From: Thamnaconus septentrionalis
Taxonomy: Eukaryota; Chordata; Actinopteri; Tetraodontiformes; Monacanthidae
Assembly (NCBI GenBank): GCA_009823395.1
Contig: CM020517.1
Span: forward strand, 12,819,001-12,883,000
Length of the DNA stretch: 64,000 bases
Reading direction: 5' to 3'
Under the pieces are notes generated by a model, which did not search any database, was not told where the DNA came from, and saw only the letters and a list, made by a program, of their open reading frames with translations. Both the position numbers and the translations under genes were made by a program. Below are positions 1 to 10,200 of this stretch, piece by piece. How positions within the stretch are numbered: the stretch's first letter is position 1; the number at the start of each line of letters is the position of its first letter.

Positions 1-1443
1 TAGGAAGTTTTCCTTCAAAATTACCCTTCAGCCACCTATTCTAAGAACAGTTTTTTTAAAAAAAAAAAAAATCATGCACTTAAACAAAGCAAAACATTAT
101 AAATCTCCAGCAGATATAGATATCTGTTTACAGACTGCTAAAAAAAACACCACCAATTTATTTTCCTTTCACCTCTGCTTAAAGTGAACTTTCACATATT
201 TGGAAGGGTGTCTGTGAGGTATCAGCACCCTTTGTGCTGATCCTGCTAAAACCGGAGCTTTGCTGGACCTTCCACATATTCGGAAAGGAACAAAAACAAG
301 GAAGCAATGAGTTAGTTTCAGAGAGCAGAACAAAGACCAAGCTGTGTGTCTTATCGCTGACCTGGTAGAAGCACCAAAATAAGCAATTAGTGACATCACA
401 GAGGGCTAATTTCCAGAACGGTGAGTTATAGCTGACATTTTGTTGTTGTTGTTTCAGTTGAAGTGGAGTTTTTAAGTGTAGCAAGGAAAAGACTCCAACG
501 GATAGATGAACATTTGTGAATTCCTGCTTATGAAATTGTCAAGGGAATTCTGCATAATTCTGAATGTATTTAAATGTTGTTTTTTTGGCTAAGCATTAAT
601 ATCAGTCATAGTTTAATGTCATTGTTTCGTTTGATAATAAACTGCAAACGAGGGTCAGTGTCTTCCAATGCAGGCCCGTGTCTCTGCAGTGGCTGCAGCG
701 TGTGCAGCAGGAGCAGCAGCAGCCTCAGTGTTTCTTGATGGGAGGAGCGGCGCGACTTCCCCACTTCTGCCCCCACGATGTACTTTTACATCCCTGCTTA
801 CGTTTGGCTGGCACAACCCGAGTTCCGCATTCCCAAATCCTCCCAGATTGGAATCACGTTTTTTCTTTTCCTTTTTTTAAATTATAAAAAAGGGGGAAAA
901 AATCGTGCTGATGCAACGATCTCCACTTTTTAAAATCTACTCTCGACCCTCGGCTGACCAGAAGAAAGGACATTTGTTGCACCTGGGATCCAAGTCAGGT
1001 CGGTAACGGCGAAAACTTGACGAGGCTTGTGGACTTTGGGGGTGGAATGTTAATGGGGCCGCCTCGCATTGGTCGTAGCCCCGGCAGAGAGGGAAAGGCA
1101 GCTGGCTTGGTGGGATCTTATCGGCGTCGGTGAGCTTTTCGTCGCCTTCCGGAAAACAGTTTGATTTTTTTTTTTTTTTTTGCTGGGCCAAGCAAAGCCG
1201 GAGATGTAACGCAGCCCCGCTGCAGAGGAATCGCCGTTCCCCCTTCTTTGTCTGCAGGGCTGCACGGCGACAATTCAGGACAAAATGTTCTGTGTTTGGA
1301 CACGCCGACGGCTGTGCTTGCGCGTTTCGATCGTTCACATGTGTGCAAATCCGAAAATGCACGCCACGGGTATAGAACGATGTTGGGGGGGCCGTAAACA
1401 TGTTTTATTCGCCGCTTGCTCTCCGGCGCGAGGAGAAAGTTAC

Positions 1444-1508
<65 letters not shown>

Positions 1509-3079
1509 ATGCCGCACTGAAGAAAAAACTTCCGCTTTCATGTTGACCGATGGCCTGTAGTCAGTCAGAGTGCGTCCTGCACGGTGCTGTGGTGAGATCA
1601 CACTACTGACAACCAGTCCACTGATATTGTCCCGTTCGGTGAGATGTCTCAGCTTCAGGGGTGTCGGCGTGGATTCAGCATGATTTATGCTTAATAGCTC
1701 TTCAAATGATGGCGATGTGCCTTTCAAACCCTGAAGTTATTTTTGTTGTTGTTTTTTTTTAAAGAGCATCTCCTTTACAAAGAGCATCTCATGAAGCCTT
1801 CATGCACATCAACCAGGTGCATATTGCCACTTTAATCATGTTCTAAAGTGTCATAAACTCTCCATGCCAGAAATAAAGACAAGAAAGAAAAGGTGCTCCC
1901 ATGTGACTCTGTGATCATGATCCGAGCTTAATCTTTTGTAGCAGGGGCCTGTGATTGGTGTTAGAAAAATCCTCTCTACCAACATCCAGGTGGCTCTCTG
2001 TAGTGATATTTCCTGCGTCGCATTGAAGTGTGGACCAAACACCTCAGTGTAATTGACCCTACATAGTTGAGTTTTAGTTTTTTTTTTGCTGCATCAGGCG
2101 CCTTGGAAATCTGCTGAGCTGCTGCAGTCATTTCCTGTATCTTTGGCTGACTTTGCTCACACACCTCTTTCTCTGTCTCTGGATATAATTTAAAGGTTCC
2201 CGATTAGCCATTATTGGCTGTGTTTCTTGGAAGCCAATCTCAAGGTGGAATTCTACCAGTTTGCTCTGCAGCATTCACAGTCTTTTTTATTTCTGTTATT
2301 CAGATAGCTTGGATGTTAGCTAACAGGTTTAGATTTATATTAAGTACTTGAAATCATAAACAGGCTTACTGGAGCCTTACTACTAGTCTGAGTTGTTTCT
2401 GAACACAACAGTTTGAATAAATAAATAGTTTTTATTTATTTATTTATTTTTACAAGTAAAGCATGTAGCAATAGCTCAGGCTTCCCTAATGATGTGAAGG
2501 GTGACATCGCACACGTGTCACTGCCCCTTTGAGACTCGGGGTGCACTGCAGTGTTTACACTCTTGCCTAAGACAGTCAGGAGGAGTACAAAGAAAAACAG
2601 CTTTCACTGACAAAAGATTGTGACTTTAACTGCCCTTCTTGAGTGTGAAATTGCTGTCCAGTTCTGAAAAAAGATGTAGCCGTCAGATTTTAGTAGTTTC
2701 TTGTATGATGGTTAAGGGCAGCTCGAAACAATTGTGTCATGGTTTCATCACAACAGTAAGGAAGTGGATTTGTATTGCAATGCAGAAATGAGCTAAAAGT
2801 GTTTTTGGTTGAGTTTTAGCAAGATGGACGTAAGGTTTCTCAGCGACCCATCTGCTGTGGACTTGATTAAAATGTGTCTCATTGAATTTCATGAAGCTCT
2901 CTGCCTTCTTGACTCACTGCAAGAACTAAAGAAAGCTTTGTATCAGACATTTGGCTGTTGGCATGTAAATTATGCCCGAGCATGTGCTCTGCAAAGGAAA
3001 ACACACTTGAGTTTTTGTGCCTTTTCTTTAGTGGTGCCACCTCAATTTGTCTTCCTTTTTTCCTCCTCCTGCCTTCCAG
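1..3079. other. Upstream / 5' intron region of jdp2, no coding exon recognised
   Basis: No convincing coding exon is seen. The stretch holds a CpG-richer patch (about 950-1440) next to an AG microsatellite, several T homopolymers and AT-rich sequence. The non-coding first exon and promoter of jdp2 could lie here or further upstream; I cannot place them. The open frame running into the jdp2 exon from 2809 is intronic read-through before a clear splice acceptor at 3078-3079. Confidence 0.5.
1446..1504. repeat. (AG)n microsatellite
   Basis: About 29 uninterrupted AG units lie at the edge of a CpG-rich patch upstream of jdp2. It is a simple repeat and the likely source of spurious Arg-Glu or Ser-Leu frames on the two strands. 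Confidence 0.97.
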
Positions 3080-3105
3080 CTGTGGTCACGGCCGAGTCTG
3101 ACGCG

Positions 3106-4333
3106 ATGCCAGGACAAATCCCAGAGCCCTCTGTGACAGCGGGCTCCCTGCCCAGCCTAGGTCTGCTGGCTGGGATCTCAGCCACAACGCTCACAGACAA
3201 GCTCAAATTTGGTGACTTCCAGGAGTTTGGTACGATGCTGTCACCCCTTCACTTTCTGAACAGTTTGGGGAAGAGGCCTCTAAGGATCAAATCAGAGGTA
3301 CGGAAGACGCCGAGTACATCATCGTTGTTTACCGTATGGAAATATGAGCAGTTTCTATTTGAGCTCTGTTTGAACTGATGTGTGAAAGATTTTCCATTTC
3401 TAGCCTTTGCCGCTGTAGCTTGTCCCTGTAGGAACAGAGAACTGAAAGTCACACCATTGTGCCATATCTTGATCAACAGGTCCATCTAGTGGACACTGTG
3501 AGACACTGTCGCCCTTGATCAAGTTGGGAAATATTACGTGTGAAATTGATTATTTACCATGATGGCTGTGAAGCAGCTAATTTCCTTTAATTTGGTGAGT
3601 CATTTAAAAGAGAGCAGTCAAGATTGATATTAAAAATGTCAAAGCTTCTACTTTGGCCTGAAGAAATTTTACTTGGTGCCGTGCATGCCATAAAAGACAA
3701 AGAGTTAGAACTGAAATAATGGAGTGCTGCTTCACTAGACAGACGTATGACAATAGTATAAAGTAAATTAAAGACAATAAAAACGTACGTAAAATCTTTA
3801 AACTCAACACAAGTTTTGTCTTTTAATAATAAAAGGAAAGATATCACACCCGGATCACACAGCTGTCATCATCAAATAACAATATTTGCAGATTACGTGA
3901 ATCTGTTAATCCCTCTACTGCTGAGCATACAGCAAATTTAATCATGATTGTTGACCCTTTTAATTAGAGAGACGAAGAGGAGGAAAGGAGGAAACGAAGG
4001 CGAGAGAAAAACAAAGTGGCTGCGGCTCGATGTCGAAACAAGAAGAAAGAGCGGACAGATTATTTACAGAAGGTGAGACGCACAACGAGTGACATTCATG
4101 AACATACGCCAGCGCTCTCGCTCACCATGTCCTCCGTCCTCCCCCAGGAATCCGAGAGGCTGGAGATGTTAAACTCGGACCTGAAAGCCCAGATTGAGGA
4201 GCTGAAGCTGGAGCGACAGCAGCTCATCCTCATGCTCAACCGCCACCGGCCGACGTGCATAGTGCGGACAGACAGTGTCAAAACCCCGGAGAGCGAGCTC
4301 AACCCTTTGCTGGAGCAGCTGGAAGACAAATGA
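3106..4333 (+). CDS. jdp2: Jun dimerization protein 2 (bZIP), 3 coding exons
   Basis: Coding exons are 3106-3297 (exon begins at 3080, 5' UTR to 3105), 3968-4072 and 4148-4333, all joined in phase 0; predicted length is 160 aa, near the 163 aa of human JDP2. The N-terminus starts MPGQIPEPSV and ends the first exon with GKRPLRIKSE, both JDP2 signatures. Exon 2 carries the basic DNA-binding region (residues about 70-92, KNKVAAARCRNKKKER) and exon 3 the leucine zipper and the C-terminal block SVKTPESE, which keeps the Thr known as a JNK site in mammals. Family role: nuclear AP-1 repressor that pairs with Jun and ATF2 and recruits histone deacetylase. The ATG at 3106 is chosen because it gives the conserved N-terminus. 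ATF3 is excluded by the N-terminal half. The b or a paralogue label cannot be decided from this window. Confidence 0.95.
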
Positions 4334-5404
4334 AGGGTGTTTTTTGGAGTTTAGACTTGAAAGAAAAGCAGACAAACATGCAGCACTTAGCACTGGGCTT
4401 CGGCCGTCGCCGGCCGCCGAATCCTCCCGCCTTCAGTCACGGAGCGCCTCATGAGGACATGCAGATCCATTAGGACTGGACGCTGGGCATTTAAATCAAG
4501 TGTCTTTTTATTTTTGCTCTCTCGTTTCAACCGTTTTTCTTTTTTTAATTTTTTTTATTATGTCTTTTGGATTATGAAGTTACACAGTACAACAGACTAC
4601 CTTCACCGTTTTGTTTTGAAGGTCCCGTATTACACCCACATTTCCGATCTTTATTTTTCATCTCGGACTAAGAGTTGCATGTTTTAGCACACACACACTC
4701 TGACAAAAAAGATCTAGGGTACTTTCTGGGGTGTTCACAGAATGGCGAGAAACTCATAATTGTAGTTTGGAAACAGAAATTTGCATCGTGCGGGACCTCT
4801 CCTGAATGTGTTACTGTTTGAACTGTCGGTGAACATGGCACACTAGTTAAAGTTACAACAAGTAGTGAAGTTGGAGAAAATAATTATTATTTCAAAGGTT
4901 ATGTTTGACACAGTCATGGAGTTCTATTGGCAATAATTTTTCGATACATTTCAATGAATGCTACCGGGTGACGCAGGGCCATGTTTGTTTATGTGTTCCA
5001 TTCTTTCAGAGAAGAAAAACCTGTTTAAACTTGGGTTTATCAAAGATCTCGGCCCATCGTGCCCCCTTTTAAAATAGACTACTGGAATGCATTAGCTGTC
5101 ATGTTCTAATGATGATATGTGTTGGGATGAAGACCTCACACTCACAGACCATTTTTGTGCCCTTTCATATACTTGACAGCTAAATAATTGATCATTTTGG
5201 AATTTTTTTTTTTTTTTTTTTTTAATCCCATGTTTTGACGCAGGTCGTCATGTATGCACATATAAACGTATGGACTGTTTACATCGTACTTGTTCTGTTA
5301 CCATATTGTTAGTGGAAGTTATGTTTTTTTATACTTTTGTATAAGATGCTATATAAACACATAAGCTATCCCAAGTCCCATTTTGTATTTTTATAAGAAA
5401 TAAA
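4334..5404 (+). other. jdp2: jdp2 3' UTR
   Basis: This AT-rich tract follows the stop codon and runs to the first good AATAAA. It has long T runs (for example about 5203-5223) and several ATTTA-like stretches. The block at 4615-4675, which includes a gatctttatttttc string, also occurs at 25990-26010 and 33460-33475, so part of the UTR derives from a dispersed repeat. The end is inferred from the polyadenylation signal only. Confidence 0.6.
5399..5404 (+). terminator. jdp2: Polyadenylation signal of jdp2 (AATAAA)
   Basis: A canonical AATAAA hexamer is followed within 30 bases by a T/GT-rich stretch, about 1.07 kb after the jdp2 stop. It is the best candidate for the transcript end; no cDNA is available to confirm it. 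Confidence 0.55.
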
Positions 5405-6740
5405 TTTTTAGTTTATTTGCTCTTGGATTTCATTGAGTACTAAAGTTTCAAACATTAGTCTGGAACAATGTTTCCCAGCAGCTTTTGAGATGTATTTTTA
5501 ATGTAAAATTATTTCTTTTTGTTTTACACTGTCATTTTGCCCCACATGGACTTCTGCATTAAGTCATTAGCTGCTCACATATTTGATCATAAATCCACAT
5601 CAATCCAGAGATTTAAATATACAAGAAGTTTTCAGTGTGTGCCAAGACATTAGCCTTCATATAAGAAGGCGTTCTTTGTTCTTAACTAAAAGGGTTTTAC
5701 CTAAGATTATGAAAAAGGCATAGCTGAGGAGAGGGAAAATAATTGACACAAATGCAAAATGAAGAAAACCTCTTAATAGATTAAATGGAAACTTATTTCA
5801 TCAGGTGACAAGGTTTAAAGGCCCAGGGGGAAACATTCATTCAGAACATTTGTCATAAATTGGAATGGAAAACAGAAATGCATGTGTTTATTTTGTTGTT
5901 ATTTTTGTTGTACAAGTCATTATAAAGAAGCTCAAGTTGTGGGCTTGCTCTGGCTTTTTGGGACAGATGCAGTGGGAAACAGGCATTACCGTGAAGGTGT
6001 CCTTTCATACATTCGCTAATGCAGTGGTTCTCAAACTTTTTAGGATTTCGGGGTTCCTCATGAGCGAGAAGCCCCAAATTTGATGTGGCTGTGTCTTGAG
6101 GGATCCCGATGAACCTGCAAGTAGCCCCATGTCACTAGGACAAAGTTGACTTTTGACCCCATAGACTTGCCGGCATTACTAATGAGAAAAATCTGTTTGC
6201 ATAGTGATGTAGCAGTAGCCTCAGTAGTCTGCAGCCTACCAGTCTGAATGCCATTTAATAGCTTGACAAAATGACCATGGCCATAATAATAATATTACAC
6301 CATGTAAACATATAGATGTGCTTTCTTAACATTAGATGAGACCCCAAGAAGCAGAAGAAGTGGGCCACGGAATTGAGGCCCCCACTGACAGCAGAGGTCT
6401 CTAATGATTTCCTCCTGCCCGCCTGCGTAGACTGACGAGTAGGCGTGTCCCATGTGAGTCTCTGAGTCACGTTGTGCCTCAGCAGCTGAAAGTAGTGAAA
6501 CAATCAAGGCCGGCCGGTCACACACTTGCAGAAATGAGGACTCGATGAACAGCTGAGGCAGTCCTGCACCTCGTTTGTGCTGAGGAACGAGCTCTGTGGA
6601 CACAGCGAGCCGGTATGCCTGGCAACTAACCGCGAACTGACCCTCTTGAGTTTTGACGTTTTAGTTTCTTTCTTTCTTTCTTTTTATTATTATTCTTACT
6701 ACAGGTTTTTAAAATTAAAAATATATATTTTGAGAGAAAC
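5405..6740. other. jdp2-flvcr2 intergenic region
   Basis: About 1.3 kb without a recognisable exon. It contains a truncated hAT-type repeat (6022-6179) and, just upstream of flvcr2 exon 1A, a TTTC/T-rich tract ending in an acceptor-like tactacag (about 6704). That could be a 5' UTR splice acceptor for exon 1A. No BATF bZIP exon is seen, although BATF lies here in mammals. Confidence 0.6.
6022..6179 (+). mobile_element. Truncated hAT-type element fragment
   Basis: It starts with cagtggttctcaaacttt, the terminus typical of Charlie-like hAT elements, and continues with a block (ccccaaatttga, then ggacaaagttgacttttgac) shared with copies at 11875-12042 and 60999-61576. The right terminus is missing, so it is a relic. 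Confidence 0.75.
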
Positions 6741-7292
6741 ATGCACGAAACCAAGAACAAGGGCGAGAAGGATGCGAAGGACGCATGCGGGACGGCGGGA
6801 GGTCCGGGTGAACAAACCGAGTGCAGTATCCCGAACGGCGGCTCCGCGGAACTTACGCACCTGTACAAGAAGCGCTGGGTCATCGTTTTCCTCTTCCTCA
6901 GCTATTCCCTGAGCAACGCCTTCCAGTGGAACCAATTCGCCATCATCAGCAACATCATCATAGGCTACTACGGCGTGGACGCGGTCGCCGTGGACTGGCT
7001 GTCCATGGTTTACATGATCACCTACATTCCCTTCATCTTCCCGGCCACCTGGCTCCTGGACAACAAGGGACTGCGCGTCACGGCGCTGCTGGCCAACGCG
7101 TTCAACTGCGCCGGGGCTTGGGTCAAGGTGTTCAGCGTCAAGCCCGACTTGTTTTGGGTGACCATGCTCGGGCAGACCGGTTGCGCCCTCTCCCAGGTGT
7201 TCATCCTCGGGGTGCCATCCCGCCTGGCGTCCGTGTGGTTCGGCGCGAACGAGGTCTCCACTGCGTGCGCCATCGGCGTGTTTGGGAATCAG
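6741..7292 (+). CDS. flvcr2: flvcr2 alternative first coding exon 1A
   Basis: 184 codons from ATG to CAG|gtgagt, phase 0. It has a short charged cytoplasmic N-terminus (residues 1-44, Lys/Glu/Gly rich), then hydrophobic segments TM1 to about TM5. Key motifs are [11 protein letters not shown] (Trp63 equals the TM1 choline-contact Trp), [42 protein letters not shown] and a final GVFGNQ. The end matches human FLVCR2 exon 1 ([13 protein letters not shown]) more closely than exon 1B does. The codons are very GC-rich at third positions compared with flanks. No copy of the downstream exons is visible between this exon and exon 1B, so it must either splice to the shared exon at 12215 or be an orphan relic; its open frame and intact donor argue against a relic. 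Confidence 0.9.
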
Positions 7293-10200
7293 GTGAGTCC
7301 TAAGTTTTGCCGTCTTGGAGCTAGAAATTTTCCCTTGGGAGATCATTACTCACATCGGGGTGGCAACAAGTAGATACCTGGAATGTCTACATTACTGTTG
7401 TTACTGTAGATGTTTTAATTAATTCAAACATCTACAGTATGTACAACTGGGCTATGAACTGGTGAACAGGAAATCTTCACCAATACTAATAATATAACCT
7501 ATATCAGCTTGTTGTCCAAACGTCATTGTTCGGGTTGTTCTTTGAGTGTCTTGTTGTTCTCAAGGACTAAATCCAGGCCAATCATCAAGTCAGAAATGTT
7601 TTTTAAAAGATATACTCTACATCAATCAGCATTATATGACTTGAGATGCTGTGGTATGGAAGTGAACAGCGTTTTGACAAATTACCTCTAAGAGTGAGAG
7701 TTGCATCAAAACTCTGCACATTTGAAATTTAGTGCCTGTCAACATGCATCATTGTTACATGTACATGCTAAATGGTGTCATGTGTTCATAGCAGAGACTT
7801 CATTGGAGTGAGTAAATATGACCTGGAAAGTATTTTTTGACTGTATGCAGAGGAACAGGCTCGGTGGTCTCGTTGCTCATTTCCACCTTGTACTTCCACC
7901 GCCGACCCAACTGAAGCATGTATTGAAGTGGGCTTTTGTGATGTGCCGAGAACTTCTGCAGTGTAGTGGTTCTGAGCTCACTCAGTGGCTTCCTCTGACG
8001 TCTGTATTTGGAGTTCAAAGGTTTCAGCCGTGGTCTGGTGATGAGTTTGACCATGTGTCACAACATGCATTGCCGCTGAGCTTGGCATTTTCATCTCTAC
8101 TACTCTCTACTAACGTGACTGCTGTCAAGATTTGTGGTTTGCTGCTTGATGACTGCCCCAATAATCCTGGCAGACGAACACGAGGTCCAGCAATAAAGAA
8201 TATGGCAGCATGAGCTGATGATGCTAATTTTCAGTGGTTCCAGGGATCAATTGTTACTGATTGTTACTGATGTCCCTGGACCACTGGAGGGATATGCTCC
8301 AAAACCTATATCGCTGCACGTAAAAGGTCTGTCTGTCATGGCTTTTAATAGGGCTCTCTGTGTGGTTTCAGGATATGACTAAACTGAGTTTGTAATTCTC
8401 ATTTTGATCGCTCTAGCCTAAAAAAAAAAAAACAAATTGTTTTTACCTTTTTACATCCGCACTCACAAGTACACTTAAATAAATATTTGTAGGATTGGAC
8501 CTGAGTAAGGAGTTCATTTCATCACTTTCCTTCCTTGTGCACATACTGCATGGACTTTTTGTGTTGGCTTGCTGATCGTCATCCTCACCAGGAACATCAT
8601 CTCGACCGCTGTGATGTCATCATCTTATGACGAGCAACATCTATATTTGACATTGTTACTGTACATTGTGATTGGTAGCGCTAGTGATTGAGTTTTCAAC
8701 TTAAGTACATTGTTTGGTTTAAAAAAGGGTTTTTACTCAAGTGACACCGCCTTCTGTGCCGTCATCATCTAAACCAACCAATCAAAATAGGGGAAAGCGA
8801 AGGAAATAGGGCAAATAGGGCTCTGATCTTTACTCGCATCCAATTATGTTTTCCCTCTTTGCTCCTCAAGGTTTCATTTAAAATGAAACACATAGCTGCT
8901 GATTTTCTTATTTCTAACCCTTAAAAAACAGAAATAGTCATTTCTTTCCCCACTTATCAGATTTTTTTTAGACACTTTGCATGACATCAAAGTGTTTAAA
9001 TAGATTGGATAACTCACATCTTTTTTTTTTTTTCATTTCATTTTAATTTTAGAAAGCCAGAAATGAGAGCAAATCAAATGAGTCACCTTGAATAAACTAT
9101 ACAAGTTCCTTAATTAAACCCAGATTTCAATAGGGAGCCAAAATGTAATGACGGGTATTTTAAATTCCACTCAGACGTCTACACTTTATTTCAATTCAAG
9201 TTCCAGCACGGAATGACTGGCTAGTCTCTCAATATACTTTGAGGGAGGAGAGGTGTGACGTGTTCAACCAACTGCTCACAATACACGGTACAGTATAAGA
9301 AGCCCGGTGGCTCCTTCTTTTCAGGTATCGTCACCCAGACGTTTTTTCTCTCCACTTCCTCAAACTTCAGAATGTAGTTTCTTACGCGCCGACATGAATT
9401 GCAGTCACGCCGTTGAGTTTAGCGCCTCTATATTCATCGTGTGTTCACATTCGGTAACTTTCAGGAAGAGCGACGTTCCGTACATTGCGTCCGCGACTCG
9501 TCAGTTACCTTGACGGTAGAGCTGATATGTTCCTGAAATCCCGAAAAAGCTCCAACTAGTTGCTCATTAATTTAAACCATTCGCATGTACTTTGCCTTGC
9601 TGTGCTCTCAAACCTTTTTAGTGTTTTTCTCTCAACGAGGCTCCCTGTTGGAGCAGCTGGAGGAGCAGCAGATCGCCGCTAAACTCGATTTCTTTTTAAA
9701 CCGTGTTAAAGGCATCATCAGCTCTTTCGTCAAGATATATCGTATTATTATGCCGTGATTGACAGTGAAAGCGTTTCTAGGATGCTGTATCGATATATCG
9801 GGAGAATTCCCCCTCCCCCAACCTCCCTTCTTTTCTCCATATACAGTATACAGAAGGGGGAGGAGGGGCCTAAAGGGACAGTACAGTTGATAGTGACGAT
9901 AATAACGATAACTTTAAATATAATACTGACAACTATAATGATGATGATGATAAAAAATAATGCTTACATTAGTCTCAAGAATAATTATATTTGAATATTA
10001 TTCAAGTCAACATTACATACATGCACCGGTAAACCCCAAGACGGATGTCCTTTAAATTAAAATAACCATCATAGAAGACCAATAAAATGCAAAGCGTTTA
10101 CATTTAAAGAATTTTACTATTGTAAACTGGGCACAGCCAAATAAATCCTTTATAGTAGTGTAACTTTAATTTAACTTTATTAGAACGCACTTTTCAAATG

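Noticed and set aside
2809..3378. 189-codon ORF covering the jdp2 first coding exon
   Set aside because: Only 3106-3297 is coding; a clear acceptor at 3079 and donor at 3298 cut the frame, and the flanking residues have no family match.
3106..4333. ATF3 or BATF as the identity of the bZIP gene
   Set aside because: The N-terminus MPGQIPEPSV and the end SVKTPESE are JDP2 features not found in ATF3 or BATF.
6699..7346. 215-codon minus-strand ORF opposite flvcr2 exon 1A
   Set aside because: It is the antisense shadow of a GC-rich exon, with Asp/Glu/His-rich composition and no domain.
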